9,506 bases of DNA from an uncultured Lachnospiraceae bacterium (GCA_902766415.1 CACXDR010000055.1:1-9506); one strand, 5' to 3'. Shown: positions 1 to 7,297, numbered from the stretch's first letter. Notes: generated by a model not told the origin, from the sequence alone. Program-made: numbers and translations.

Positions 1-2894
1 ATGATCACGATCTGCGGGAGGCGCTCCGGAAGCTCCGCCGGGTCTGCCGTCCCGCTCCGCATCGCGTCGTCGATCCTCTGGTTGTAGCCCCGGAGGTGCC
101 TCACGCCGGTCGTCGCGAACTTCTTGTAGCGGTCGTTCATCTCCTGCACAGCCCAGTTCAGGGCCGCGGATGCCTTCTTCGGATCCGTGACGACCGGGAT
201 CATGAGGTGCGGGATGCCGTTGTAAACGGACAGCTCGACCACCTTCGGGTCGATCATGATCAGCTTCACGTCCTTCGGCTGGTACCGGAACAGGATGCTC
301 ATGATCAGCGTGTTGATGCAGACCGATTTTCCCGATCCGGTCGCGCCCGCGATCAGGAGGTGCGGCATCTTCGTGATGTCGGTGACCACCGTCTGCCCGC
401 CCAGGTCCTTGCCGACCGCGAACGCGATCCTGGCTTTGCTGTTTTCGTAGGCCGGGCTCTCAAAAAGATCGCGGAGATAGACCGTATTGTTCTCCCTGTT
501 CGGGACCTCGATGCCGACCGCGGACTTGCCCGGGATGGGCGCCTCGATCCGGATATCCGAAGCCGCCAGGCTCAGCTTGATGTCGTCCTGAAGCGCGACG
601 ATCCGGCTGACCTTCACGCCCTGCGCAGGCAGGAGCTCATACCGGGTGACCGTCGGCCCGCGGCTGTAGCCGGAGACCGTGACGTCGACCCCGAAGCTGT
701 GAAGCGTCTGCTGAAGCTTCTCCGCGGTCTCCTTGTACTCCTCGTCCGATTCCGTATTCGGATTGATGCTGCCCTTTTCAAGAAGGTCAAGCGGCGGGAC
801 CAGGTACTTCGGTGCCGTGACCTCGGCCTCCGGCCTCGCCTCGCTGACGGCGGCAGTCCACGCCTCCTCAGCCTTCCGGGCCGCGGCCTTCACCTCGTCG
901 GCGCCGGCCTCTGCCCGCTTTTCCTCCATCCTGAGCTTCACGTTCTGGATCTCGCTCCGGATGACCTTGCCGGATGCCGTCACGACAACGCGCTCATCCG
1001 GATCATCGGCCTCCCCGTACATGGCGGGGCTTTCCGGACCGGCCCCGGCGGTCTCCCGGGACTCACCGCCTCTTCCGGCGGGCACGCCCCAGTCATCCGC
1101 TCCATTGTCTCCGGCGGGCATGCCCCAGTCGTCCGCTCCGGTGCTTCCGGCGGGTACGCCCCACTCGTCCGCTCCATTGCTCCCGGCAGGTACGCCCCAG
1201 TCGTCCACCCCGGTGTCTCCGGCGGGCACGCCCCAATCGTCAGCTCCGGTGCTTCCGTCGGGCACGCCCCAATCGTCAGCTCCATTGTCTCCGGCAGGTA
1301 CGCCCCACTCGTCCGTTCCGCTGCTTCCGGCGGGTACGCCCCACTCGTCAGCTCCGGTGCTTCCGGCTGATGTGCTGCTTCCGGCGGAGGCGTCCCAGCT
1401 CTGCGGCTGGTAGGTATCCTCCCTCTCAAAACTCACCGTGCGGTTTCCGGCCGGTGCCGCTGCCGCCGCAGGCGCTGCTCCTGATGCCGCGGCAGTTCTT
1501 CCTGCCATTCCTGCCGCCGCTGCCGCAGTTCTTTCCGCTGCCGCAGTTCTTTCCGCAGCAGCTGCAATTCCCGCCGAAGCTGCCCCGGCGGATGCCGCAG
1601 TCCCTGCTGCCGCCGCGCCCTTTTTCAGTATGGACATGGCGCTTTCGAACGCCTGGTCAATATAAGGATCCTGACGGTCGTAGTCCGGCTCCTCCGTCCT
1701 GTTCCCGTCAAGGATGGAACCCGCAAATTCCGGCCTCACCGGGATCTCCGGGATACCGGAACCGCGTCCCGTCCCGGCGTCTGTCCTGATCTGCTTTCCT
1801 GCGGTACGCTTCCCCGCTGTACGCCTTCCGGCGTCCCAGGGCTCCGGAGCCTTCTGTCCTGTGCTCTCCGGCTCCGCATCCGCCGCGCTTTCCCTGCCGG
1901 TGCCGGCCGCTGCTTTTGCCGCTGCAAGGGACGTATCGGTCTCCGCAGCTGCCGGGATCTTCTCTTCTTCAGGCGCCGTGACCTTATCTGCCTTGCCGGG
2001 CACGTCCCCGGCCGCTTCCGGAACCGCGGAAGCCGCTGCCTTTCCTGACGCGAGCTCTGTCCTCACTGTCGCGGGGCCGCCGGCATAAGCCGCCTTTTCC
2101 TGACCTGCATTTGCAGGCGCGTCCGGTTCACCGGGAGCACTGTCCTGAGGGGCAGGAAGCTTTGAAAGATCCGTCGCGTTCAGGTCGATGTCCGCCGCGC
2201 GGCGCTCCTCCAGGAGCCTTCTCCGCTCCTCGCGGATCCGGTGACGCTCCTCGCGGTAATTTCCGAAGTCCTGCTTCGCGTGGCGGTAGGCCTTTCCGCT
2301 CCCCTTCCGGACAGCGCCCACGAAGGAGCGCTCCGTGATGGCGACCATGGCGAGGATGAAAAGGACTGCCAGCACGATGAAGGTCCCGACCGGGCCCAGG
2401 GCGCTGTTCAGCCTCCCCGCGAGCCCGCCGCCGAACAGTCCGCCGGCCTTCCCCGCCTCGTAATACTGCCTGAGCGCGCCCTTCTCCTTTATGTGTTCCC
2501 CGAATAAGAGATGGATGAGCGCCGCTGACGTGATGAACGCGGTCCAGACCGCCGCAAGCTTCAAATACACCTTCCCGCTCTCCGCGTACCTGACGCTCAC
2601 AAAGCAGCTCAGGACCAGGAGCACCGGGAACAGATACCCAGCCACGCCGAAGAGGCCCAGCTGCAGCCTCCTGAAGAAGCCGCCGACTGTGCCGATGAGC
2701 CCGAAATTACTCAGGAACAGAAGGACCGACAGTGCGAAAAGAAGGATATAGGACGCTTCATGACGCATGAACGCGTTCTGCTGCCTTCTCTCCTCCGAGA
2801 CCCTCTTCCGTCCTGCGGACGATGTCCGTTTTGCCGCGGATGAGGACCTGGTCCCGCGCCCCGCGGATGTCTTTTTTGTATTCCTGCCTGCCAA
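1..2894 (-). CDS. ftsK: FtsK/SpoIIIE DNA translocase, N-terminal 964 codons (C-terminus beyond left edge)
   Basis: This is a septal, ATP-driven DNA pump that moves chromosome termini through the closing division or sporulation septum. The reading frame is open from the start to the window edge. About 42 residues rich in Ser, Thr, Lys and Arg come first, then four hydrophobic segments (about residues 47-67, 78-100, 110-130 and 165-185). A charged helix rich in Arg and Glu follows (about 200-225). Next is a very long low-complexity linker (about 230-690), then the FtsK alpha domain (about 696-800, starting [11 protein letters not shown]) and the RecA-like motor with Walker A GATGSGKS at 850-857. 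The window ends in LPQIVI, just where Walker B is expected. The start chosen is TTG at 2894 because AGGAGG (2902-2907) lies 7 nt upstream and no ATG precedes it; the first ATG, at 2768, has a poor ribosome site. The linker is longer than in Bacillus SpoIIIE, whose whole length is just under 800 residues, and contains tandem repeats annotated separately. Family assignment is firm; FtsK versus SpoIIIE naming is a convention here. Confidence 0.95.
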   Translation of the reverse strand, partial: MAGRNTKKTSAGRGTRSSSAAKRTSSAGRKRVSEERRQQNAFMRHEASYILLFALSVLLFLSNFGLIGTVGGFFRRLQLGLFGVAGYLFPVLLVLSCFVSVRYAESGKVYLKLAAVWTAFITSAALIHLLFGEHIKEKGALRQYYEAGKAGGLFGGGLAGRLNSALGPVGTFIVLAVLFILAMVAITERSFVGAVRKGSGKAYRHAKQDFGNYREERHRIREERRRLLEERRAADIDLNATDLSKLPAPQDSAPGEPDAPANAGQEKAAYAGGPATVRTELASGKAAASAVPEAAGDVPGKADKVTAPEEEKIPAAAETDTSLAAAKAAAGTGRESAADAEPESTGQKAPEPWDAGRRTAGKRTAGKQIRTDAGTGRGSGIPEIPVRPEFAGSILDGNRTEEPDYDRQDPYIDQAFESAMSILKKGAAAAGTAASAGAASAGIAAAAERTAAAERTAAAAAGMAGRTAAASGAAPAAAAAPAGNRTVSFEREDTYQPQSWDASAGSSTSAGSTGADEWGVPAGSSGTDEWGVPAGDNGADDWGVPDGSTGADDWGVPAGDTGVDDWGVPAGSNGADEWGVPAGSTGADDWGMPAGDNGADDWGVPAGRGGESRETAGAGPESPAMYGEADDPDERVVVTASGKVIRSEIQNVKLRMEEKRAEAGADEVKAAARKAEEAWTAAVSEARPEAEVTAPKYLVPPLDLLEKGSINPNTESDEEYKETAEKLQQTLHSFGVDVTVSGYSRGPTVTRYELLPAQGVKVSRIVALQDDIKLSLAASDIRIEAPIPGKSAVGIEVPNRENNTVYLRDLFESPAYENSKARIAFAVGKDLGGQTVVTDITKMPHLLIAGATGSGKSVCINTLIMSILFRYQPKDVKLIMIDPKVVELSVYNGIPHLMIPVVTDPKKASAALNWAVQEMNDRYKKFATTGVRHLRGYNQRIDDAMRSGTADPAELPERLPQIVI
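1081..1368 (-). repeat. Eight tandem 36-bp (12-residue) repeats in the FtsK linker
   Basis: Eight exact-length 36-bp units run head to tail with no spacers. Read in the ftsK frame they encode a 12-residue unit of the form A-G-[S/D]-[T/N/S]-G-[A/T/V]-D-[D/E]-W-G-[V/M]-P, at about residues 509-605. Gly, Asp, Trp, Gly and Pro are invariant in all copies, except that one copy begins Asp-Gly instead of Ala-Gly. Differences between copies are mostly conservative (Ser/Asp, Thr/Asn, Asp/Glu) or synonymous, so the unit appears to be under protein-level constraint. A degenerate remnant (QSWDASAG) precedes the first copy. The array sits between the membrane domain and the motor, where a flexible tether is expected. 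Confidence 0.97.
1521..1556 (-). repeat. Perfect 18-bp tandem duplication in the Ala-rich FtsK linker
   Basis: Two identical adjacent 18-bp units (1521-1538 and 1539-1556) encode A-E-R-T-A-A twice. They lie within an alanine-dominated stretch of about 75 residues (roughly 412-485) in the ftsK linker. Surrounding codons are almost all GCG, GCA and GCC, with partial further copies on either side. This is typical of slippage-prone low-complexity coding sequence, and no function is inferred for it. Confidence 0.85.
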
Positions 2895-2962
2895 AAGCCT
2901 GCCTCCTGATATTCCGTCCGCGCCGCGGCATACCGCGCGTGAACATAATTACCGTACTTTAC

Positions 2963-2992
2963 ATAATAACATAAAATTCGGCCGGAATGCAA
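2963..2992 (-). promoter_or_regulatory. Sigma-A-type promoter for ftsK
   Basis: Reading on the minus strand there is a -35 box TTGCAT (2987-2992), an 18-nt spacer, and a -10 box TATTAT (2963-2968) preceded by TG at the extended -10 position. Transcription would start near 2955, giving a leader of about 60 nt before the TTG start of ftsK. The -35 box sits in the loop of the upstream terminator hairpin. Confidence 0.65.
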
Positions 2993-3007
2993 TGATCCCG
3001 ACCGAAT
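2972..3007 (-). terminator. Intrinsic terminator downstream of the NlpC/P60 gene
   Basis: The RNA would form a 10-bp stem (arms 3007-2998 and 2985-2976) with one G-U wobble and a 12-nt loop, followed by UUUA. It lies 39 nt after the stop codon of the NlpC/P60 gene. The U-run is short, so termination may be partial and some read-through into ftsK is likely. Confidence 0.6.
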
Positions 3008-3045
3008 ATGTGTTCGTTTCCCGGTTCCCCCGGGGATGAAAGGCC

Positions 3046-4593
3046 TCAGTCTCCGAGCACGTTCCGGATGGCTCTCGGCGTGCGGTAGTTCCAGGAGGAG
3101 ATCTTGATGCCGGAACGGCGGCTCGCCGCGTTTACGATCTGGCCGTTGCCGATGTAGATGCCGACGTGGTTGATCACGCCCCTGGAATTCGAGTAGAATA
3201 CCAGGTCGCCCGGACGCATCTCGGACGATGATACCTTTTTGCCCATCTGCGCCTGCGAGCCGGAGTAATGCGGCAGGCCTACGCCGAAGTGCGCCATGAC
3301 GGACATCGTGAAGCCCGAGCAGTCGCAGCCCTTCGTCAGGCTGGTGCCTCCCCAGACATACGGGTTCCCAAGGAACTGCAGCGCGTAGTTCACGATCTGC
3401 TGCCGCCTTGAGGCTGCCTGCATGGCTGCCTCCTCCGCCGGGCTGAACTTCACAGCCTCGGTGAGGGTGTAACGGACGTCGACGAATTCGGACTTGACGA
3501 AGGCGTGGTCCTCCTCCTCGAGCTCGATCTTGACCCAGCCGTCCTGCTGCTCCAGCACGGGGTAACGCTCCCGGTTCGTGATCTGTGTCCAGATGGCGGC
3601 GGATTCCGACGGCTCCGACCGCGCGTTCAGGACGTCCGTGCTGACGATGGCCATGAGCTGCGCGTTCTCAACGGCAAGGTCCTTCGCGCGCTGTCCTGTC
3701 GCGATATAGTCGGCGGAGACGTAGCCCGTGACCGGGCCTGAGCGGACCTTCAGCCACCCGTCCGCCGTCTCAAGGATGTCGCAGCCCGAGCGGGCCGTCA
3801 TCTTCCCGATGATCTTTTCATCCTTGCCGGGCTTCTCGTGGATGTTCAGGTAGTTTTCCACCACTGCCACGCCGATGTTGTCGTAGAGGTTCAGGACCAT
3901 CTGCCGGAGGTCCAGCTTCCTCGCCTCGTTGAGGCAGAGCCGGACGTCGCAGTAGTCTCCGCTGATCCAGCCCTCGTTGATGCGGAGCCAGTTGTCCTGC
4001 GTCTCCTGCACCACGTAGCGCTCGTTCTTAAGGACCGCGCCGACCAGCTCTCCGTCTGTCCCGGGGGTGCTGCGGACGTTCAGCTTTTCCGTGCCGACGA
4101 CCGCGCGCTCCTTCACTTCCTTTCTTGCGAGCGCGCGGGCCTCGTCGCCCGTCTTAACGTAATCGCTGTGGATATAGCCCTCGATCCCGCCGGACGTCAT
4201 GTGGATCCAGCCGTCCTCCGTGGTGTCGAGGATCTCGCAGGCGCTGCCGTCATAGAGCTTTCCTATGATATCGGCATTCTGCGCGCCCTCCGAGTGGACG
4301 TTCAGGTACCCGCTCACCTTCACGAGTCCCATGTTCGTGTATCCGGCAATGACGGCATCGATCGCCGCCTCCCGCTCCGCCGCGGCGATCTCCTCCGCGC
4401 TGAGCGTGGTCTCCGGCACCGCGGAGGTCTCCACGGCAGCCGTGCCGGCCTCCTCCGCAGGCTTTCCCGCGCGCGCGCCGAAAAAGATCACGACGGCCGC
4501 GGCCGCAAGAAGGCCCGCCGCGAGGTACGGACCGGCAGGACGTCTCCGCCGCCTGGACCTTCCCGGCGTCAGGTCAAATATATCTTTCTCCAT
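3046..4593 (-). CDS. Membrane-anchored NlpC/P60 peptidoglycan endopeptidase with four SH3b domains
   Basis: This 515-residue protein is predicted to cleave peptide stems of peptidoglycan outside the membrane. A short cytoplasmic tail with an RSRRRRR patch is followed by one membrane segment (about 22-40); there is no signal-peptidase site I would trust, so it is probably anchored. After an Ala/Glu-rich spacer come four SH3b domains (about 84-146, 162-218, 238-298 and 315-373), arranged as a duplicated pair. The NlpC/P60 domain occupies about 395-515. Its catalytic residues are Cys425 (in CDCSGF), His476 (in NHVGIY) and Asn488 as the third polar residue (in IVNAAS), a position that is often His but may be Asn or Gln in this family. 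ATG 4593 is preceded by GAGG at 5 nt spacing. It follows the cytidylate-kinase-like gene after a 111-nt structured gap and precedes ftsK. A role in cell separation or spore-envelope remodelling is inference from domain content and the ftsK neighbour. Confidence 0.93.
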   Translation of the reverse strand: MEKDIFDLTPGRSRRRRRPAGPYLAAGLLAAAAVVIFFGARAGKPAEEAGTAAVETSAVPETTLSAEEIAAAEREAAIDAVIAGYTNMGLVKVSGYLNVHSEGAQNADIIGKLYDGSACEILDTTEDGWIHMTSGGIEGYIHSDYVKTGDEARALARKEVKERAVVGTEKLNVRSTPGTDGELVGAVLKNERYVVQETQDNWLRINEGWISGDYCDVRLCLNEARKLDLRQMVLNLYDNIGVAVVENYLNIHEKPGKDEKIIGKMTARSGCDILETADGWLKVRSGPVTGYVSADYIATGQRAKDLAVENAQLMAIVSTDVLNARSEPSESAAIWTQITNRERYPVLEQQDGWVKIELEEEDHAFVKSEFVDVRYTLTEAVKFSPAEEAAMQAASRRQQIVNYALQFLGNPYVWGGTSLTKGCDCSGFTMSVMAHFGVGLPHYSGSQAQMGKKVSSSEMRPGDLVFYSNSRGVINHVGIYIGNGQIVNAASRRSGIKISSWNYRTPRAIRNVLGD

Positions 4594-4606
4594 AGTTTCC
4601 TCATGT

Positions 4607-4698
4607 CAGGGCCGCCATCCGGCTGTTTCCCGGGCTTGTTCCACTTTGACCGGACATCAGGGGGAACAGGCCGGTAACAGTTTCCTAAGGCGGCCCTG
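4607..4698 (-). promoter_or_regulatory. Long imperfect hairpin filling the leader of the NlpC/P60 gene
   Basis: On the minus-strand RNA a perfect 10-bp outer stem (CAGGGCCGCC at 4698-4689 with GGCGGCCCUG at 4616-4607) encloses a second, interrupted stem. The inner pairs are CUGUU/AACAG (4680-4676 with 4627-4623), a CCGG/CCGG segment with one bulge, and UGUUCC/GGAACA (4668-4663 with 4642-4637). The apical loop is 20 nt. UCCGG in that loop (4654-4650) can pair with CCGGA (4622-4618) as a pseudoknot. The outer stem ends about 5 nt before the GAGG ribosome site of the next gene. There is no U-run, so it is not a simple terminator. It matches no riboswitch class I can recall. The pairing is visible in the sequence; a regulatory role is inference. 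Confidence 0.5.
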
Positions 4699-4704
4699 CC
4701 TTAT

Positions 4705-5328
4705 TCATACATTATAACCGCGTAATTTCAGGTAGCATTTTACAAGCTCCGCGGCCTGCGGGACGGTGATGTCCGTCGTGTTGACCGGGAGGTCGTAAAG
4801 CTGGATATCGCCCCAGTTGTTGCCTGTGTAGTACCTGCAGTAATCGCGGCGCTGGCGGTTGATCTTCTGGATCCTGCGGACTGCCTCCTCGGTATCCACG
4901 CCGTCCACCTCGATGACGCGGCGGATCTTCTGCGCGAGGTCGCAGTACACGAACAGGCTCACGAATTCGATGTTTCCGGCGGTCTCCAGCACGAAATCGG
5001 AGCATCGTCCGATCAGGATGCAGGAGCCCTCCTCAGCGAGCTGGCGGATCGCCGCGGCCTCAAGCTTGAACAGGTTCTCCGGCTTCGTCACGTTCGAGTC
5101 AAAGCTCGGGCGGTCAAGGATGTTCCGCGCGCTTCCCAAGAGGCTGCGTCCCGGCTTTTCGTCGTTCATGCGGAAATACTGCTCCGCGACCGCGGACTTC
5201 TCCGAAGCGGTCTTGATGATGTCGTCGTCATAGTAGGGGATGCCGAGCTCCTCTGAAAGCTCCTTGCCGAGCAGCCTTCCCCCGCTTCCGTATTCACGCT
5301 CGATCGTGATCACAAGTTTTTTATTCAT
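4705..5328 (-). CDS. Cytidylate-kinase-like P-loop protein
   Basis: This 207-residue protein belongs to the cytidylate-kinase-like family (Cytidylate_kin2 type), P-loop nucleotide kinase relatives common in Clostridia. The N-terminus carries the family signature EREYGSGGRLLGKEL (10-24), in which a GSGG loop replaces the classic GxxGxGK[S/T]. It is followed by YYDDDII (32-38), the usual second motif. ILIGRCSDFVL (104-114) is the central strand with a conserved Arg, and an Arg/Tyr-rich segment (RQRRDYCRYYTGN, 158-170) matches the lid that closes over the phosphate donor. ATG 5328 has an AGGAGG site 7 nt upstream. True CMP kinase (cmk) is usually a separate gene near rpsA, so the physiological substrate of this paralogue is unknown. 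It appears to be the first gene of a unit with the NlpC/P60 gene. The family is sure; the kinase activity is not. Confidence 0.85.
   Translation of the reverse strand: MNKKLVITIEREYGSGGRLLGKELSEELGIPYYDDDIIKTASEKSAVAEQYFRMNDEKPGRSLLGSARNILDRPSFDSNVTKPENLFKLEAAAIRQLAEEGSCILIGRCSDFVLETAGNIEFVSLFVYCDLAQKIRRVIEVDGVDTEEAVRRIQKINRQRRDYCRYYTGNNWGDIQLYDLPVNTTDITVPQAAELVKCYLKLRGYNV
4711..4716 (-). promoter_or_regulatory. Possible -10 box for the NlpC/P60 leader
   Basis: A perfect TATAAT lies in the last codons of the cytidylate-kinase-like gene. A transcript from it would begin near 4704, just ahead of the outer stem of the leader hairpin, giving a 5' leader of about 110 nt. No good -35 box is seen at 16-18 nt upstream and there is no TG extension, so this may be chance within coding sequence. 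Confidence 0.35.
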
Positions 5329-5382
5329 TGAAAGGCCTCCTTCTGTACAGCTGTGATGTCTCCGGATGTTCTGCTCTTCTCC

Positions 5383-5388
5383 ATTATA
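5383..5388 (-). promoter_or_regulatory. Extended -10 promoter for the cytidylate-kinase-like gene
   Basis: A perfect TATAAT preceded by TGG (extended -10, TGnTATAAT) lies 25 nt after the stop codon of the AEC transporter. Transcription would start near 5376, giving a leader of about 47 nt. The -35 region is GC-rich and has no TTGACA-like box, which fits dependence on the extended -10. No terminator for the transporter was found in this 84-nt gap, so read-through is possible. Confidence 0.6.
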
Positions 5389-5412
5389 CCACAGGAACCC
5401 GCGCTCCGCGCG

Positions 5413-6354
5413 TCACAGGATCAGCATGAGGAGCGGGATCGTGATGAAGATGCCGAGCGTCGACAGGCAGTAGCCGGTCGCGCAGTACTTCTCGTCCGCG
5501 CCGTAGTTGCCGCACATGACGACTGTCTGCGTGACGACCGGGAGCGCCGCCTCGACGATGAACACGCTCCTCGCGAGCCCCTGCACGCCAAACAGCACGC
5601 AGAGGGCCGCGCAGACTGCCGGCCCCGCGATGAGCCGGAGGAACAGCATGAGCGGGATGCCCCGCTCCAGGCGGATGTGCCTGAACCCGAGCTCGTAGAT
5701 CACATACCCGCTGTAAAGCATGGCGAGCGGTGTCGTGGTGCTGCTCATGTACTTTGAAAAGCTCATGACGAACTGCGGGAGACGGATGTTCAGGGCCAGC
5801 AGGATGAACGCGAACAGCGTCGCGACGATCGGCGGCTTCGTGAGGATGTCCTTCACGATATCCGCAGGGGAATGCACCTTGGGCGCCGCCGTCCCGGAGT
5901 GCTCGATCAGCATGACGGCCACAGAGTTCGTGAACACCGTGTTCGCGATCCAGTAGAGCATGATGTAAGGGACGGCCTTGTCCCCGAAAAGCTGCGTGCA
6001 CATAGGAAGCCCGATGAACAGCGTGTTCGGAAGGAACGACATAACGACGAAAACGCCCTTCCTCTCCTTCGGCAGATCCATGAAATGCGCAATCAAAAGG
6101 GAGATGAAAAGCATGGCGAGCGTCCCCAGGAAGGCGCAGAGCACCATGCCGAACGCGGACGCGACCTCGTCATGCGACAGGTTGTTTAAAATCCCGTAGA
6201 TCGAATTGAACGGGACCGCGACGTTCACGACGAAGCGGCTCACGAATTTCTTTTCCGGCGTCTTCATCCATCCGAGGCATCCAAGGATATAGCCTACGGA
6301 CATGAGGCAGAAAAGCATGAAAACTGCTGACAGAGCGTTGAAAAACTGGCCCAT
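5413..6354 (-). CDS. AEC (auxin efflux carrier)-family membrane transporter
   Basis: A 313-residue hydrophobic protein of the AEC family, secondary transporters that include bacterial malate and other organic-anion carriers. It has about ten predicted membrane segments split by a central polar stretch (near residues 140-160, around HSGTAAPKVHSPADI). The first half carries PNTLFIGLP, matching the broken-helix motif of the family. The end has the matching repeat (ALPVVTQTVVMCGNYGAD followed by STLGIFITIPLLMLIL), as expected from the inverted-repeat fold. Start choice: ATG 6354 has GGAGG 5 nt upstream. An in-frame GTG at 6432 would add 26 polar residues but lies in the preceding terminator region and lacks a ribosome site. 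The substrate cannot be told from sequence. It stands alone between a terminator and the next promoter. Confidence 0.9.
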   Translation of the reverse strand: MGQFFNALSAVFMLFCLMSVGYILGCLGWMKTPEKKFVSRFVVNVAVPFNSIYGILNNLSHDEVASAFGMVLCAFLGTLAMLFISLLIAHFMDLPKERKGVFVVMSFLPNTLFIGLPMCTQLFGDKAVPYIMLYWIANTVFTNSVAVMLIEHSGTAAPKVHSPADIVKDILTKPPIVATLFAFILLALNIRLPQFVMSFSKYMSSTTTPLAMLYSGYVIYELGFRHIRLERGIPLMLFLRLIAGPAVCAALCVLFGVQGLARSVFIVEAALPVVTQTVVMCGNYGADEKYCATGYCLSTLGIFITIPLLMLIL

Positions 6355-6373
6355 TGGCCCCTCCCCATCCTTG

Positions 6374-6390
6374 CCGCGGGACGTCCGCGG
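6374..6390 (-). promoter_or_regulatory. GC hairpin just upstream of the AEC transporter ribosome site
   Basis: Two CCGCGG arms (6374-6379 and 6385-6390) flank a 5-nt loop, about 20 nt before the ATG at 6354. The hairpin contains the 8-bp palindrome GGACGTCC, which also occurs in the yebC terminator 56 bp away. It could limit translation initiation or stabilise the mRNA; it may also be chance in GC-rich DNA. I see no convincing promoter for the transporter in the 131-nt gap. Confidence 0.3.
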
Positions 6391-6434
6391 TATCTCGTCG
6401 GCCGGCGCCTGCCCTCCGGCGTTATCGTGCACAG

Positions 6435-6461
6435 AAAAGGCGGACGTCCCGCCCGCCTTTT
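6435..6461 (-). terminator. Intrinsic terminator of yebC
   Basis: A perfect 9-bp stem AAAAGGCGG/CCGCCTTTT, extendable by a wobble and one more pair, has a short GC loop. On the minus strand it ends in a U-run built into the stem. It lies 24 nt after the yebC stop codon. Because the stem begins with A's and ends with T's, it could work in both directions, though no plus-strand gene is present to use it. Confidence 0.8.
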
Positions 6462-6485
6462 ATCCTTTTACTGCCGCAAGGAAAG

Positions 6486-7217
6486 TCACGGCTCGTCCCA
6501 GCTGTGGAACACAGCCTGGACGTCATCATCCTCGTCAAGAAGGTCCAGGATGCGCTGCATCTTCTTCTGGTCCTCCTCGTTCTTCAGCTCGACCCAGTTC
6601 TGCGGGATCATGCGGATATCCGCGTCCGCGACCGGGATGCCTTCCTTCTCGAACGCCTCGCGCACTGCGGAGAAATCATCCGGGTCGGTGAGGATCTCGT
6701 AGCTGTCCTCCTCGTCGTTGAAGTCCGCCGCGCCGGCGTCGAGCGCGAACATCATGAGCTCGTCAGGATCCATCTCGACCTCTTCCTTGTCGATGATGAT
6801 CTGGCCCTTCCGGTCAAACATGTAGGACACGCAGCCCTGCGCGCCGACGTTGCCGCCGCCCTTTGAGAAGGCCGCGCGGACGTTCGCAGCGGTGCGGTTT
6901 TTGTTGTCCGTCAGCGTCTCGACGATGATCGCGACGCCTGCCGGGCCGTAGCCCTCGTAGGTATTCTGCTCATAGTTCACGCTGCCCAGCTCGCCGGAGG
7001 CCTTCTTGATGCCGCGGTCGATGGTGTCGTTCGGCACGTTGTTGGCCTTGGCCTTCGCGATGACGTCGCGGAGCCTCGAGTTGTTGGCCGGATCCGGGCC
7101 GCCCTCCTTGACCGCGACTGCGATCTCTCTTCCGATGACGGTAAAGATCTTGCCCTTCGCGGCGTCGTTCTTTTCCTTCTTATGCTTGATGTTGGCGAAT
7201 TTAGAATGTCCTGACAT
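6486..7217 (-). CDS. yebC: YebC/TACO1-family protein
   Basis: A full-length 243-residue member of the YebC/PmpR/TACO1 family. The N-terminus [18 protein letters not shown] is the family hallmark (usually HSKWANIKHKK; here Phe replaces Trp). It is followed by the helical domain with [18 protein letters not shown] (45-62) and the core signature [14 protein letters not shown] (87-100). Domain 3 covers about 130-240 and has an acidic C-terminal tail. Bacterial members have long been annotated as DNA-binding transcription regulators. The mitochondrial relative TACO1 is a translation activator, and recent bacterial work links YebC to translation of proline-rich stretches. Which applies here cannot be read from sequence. 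ATG 7217 is preceded by AGGAG at 7 nt spacing. It has its own strong promoter and terminator, so it is probably monocistronic. Confidence 0.95.
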   Translation of the reverse strand: MSGHSKFANIKHKKEKNDAAKGKIFTVIGREIAVAVKEGGPDPANNSRLRDVIAKAKANNVPNDTIDRGIKKASGELGSVNYEQNTYEGYGPAGVAIIVETLTDNKNRTAANVRAAFSKGGGNVGAQGCVSYMFDRKGQIIIDKEEVEMDPDELMMFALDAGAADFNDEEDSYEILTDPDDFSAVREAFEKEGIPVADADIRMIPQNWVELKNEEDQKKMQRILDLLDEDDDVQAVFHSWDEP

Positions 7218-7257
7218 GCAAAAGCTCCTTTTTTCTCACATATAAAACAACTTATTA

Positions 7258-7286
7258 ATTCTAACACCCGCGTTTTTTTGCGTCAA
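7258..7286 (-). promoter_or_regulatory. Strong sigma-A promoter of yebC
   Basis: On the minus strand TTGACG (7281-7286), a 17-nt spacer and TAGAAT (7258-7263) form a near-consensus promoter with a TG extension before the -10 box. Transcription would begin near 7251, giving a leader of about 34 nt that includes the AGGAG ribosome site. The spacer contains a run of seven A's. It is the best promoter in the window. Confidence 0.85.
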
Positions 7287-7297
7287 CCGTTCTGTCT

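Noticed and set aside
1081..1368. 36-bp repeats resembling a CRISPR array
   Set aside because: The repeats are directly adjacent with no spacers, vary between copies, and are in frame within ftsK, so they are a coding repeat.
96..1370. Long plus-strand reading frame (424 codons) opposite ftsK, and a similar one opposite the NlpC/P60 gene (3838-4677)
   Set aside because: Both are mirror images of GC-rich coding sequence on the other strand. Their products are Arg/Asp/Leu-rich with no recognisable domain, and neither has a ribosome site, while the minus frames encode clear protein families.
4607..4698. T-box, cobalamin, c-di-GMP or c-di-AMP riboswitch in the NlpC/P60 leader
   Set aside because: A weak resemblance to a T-box bulge (GUGGAAC) is not backed by the rest of that motif, and the conserved bases of the other classes are absent as far as I can recall. 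Left as an unclassified hairpin.
5395..5415. GC-rich inverted bases at the end of the AEC transporter as a terminator
   Set aside because: Only a five-pair stem (CGCGC/GCGCG) with a tiny loop overlapping the stop codon region, and no U-run after it.
5384..6001. Minus-strand 205-codon frame overlapping the AEC transporter
   Set aside because: His/Arg/Ala-rich product without membrane segments; the transporter frame explains this DNA.
6355..6432. GTG at 6432 as the start of the AEC transporter
   Set aside because: It lies beside the yebC terminator, has no ribosome site, and would add a polar tail unusual for the family. ATG 6354 has a strong site and starts right at the first membrane segment.
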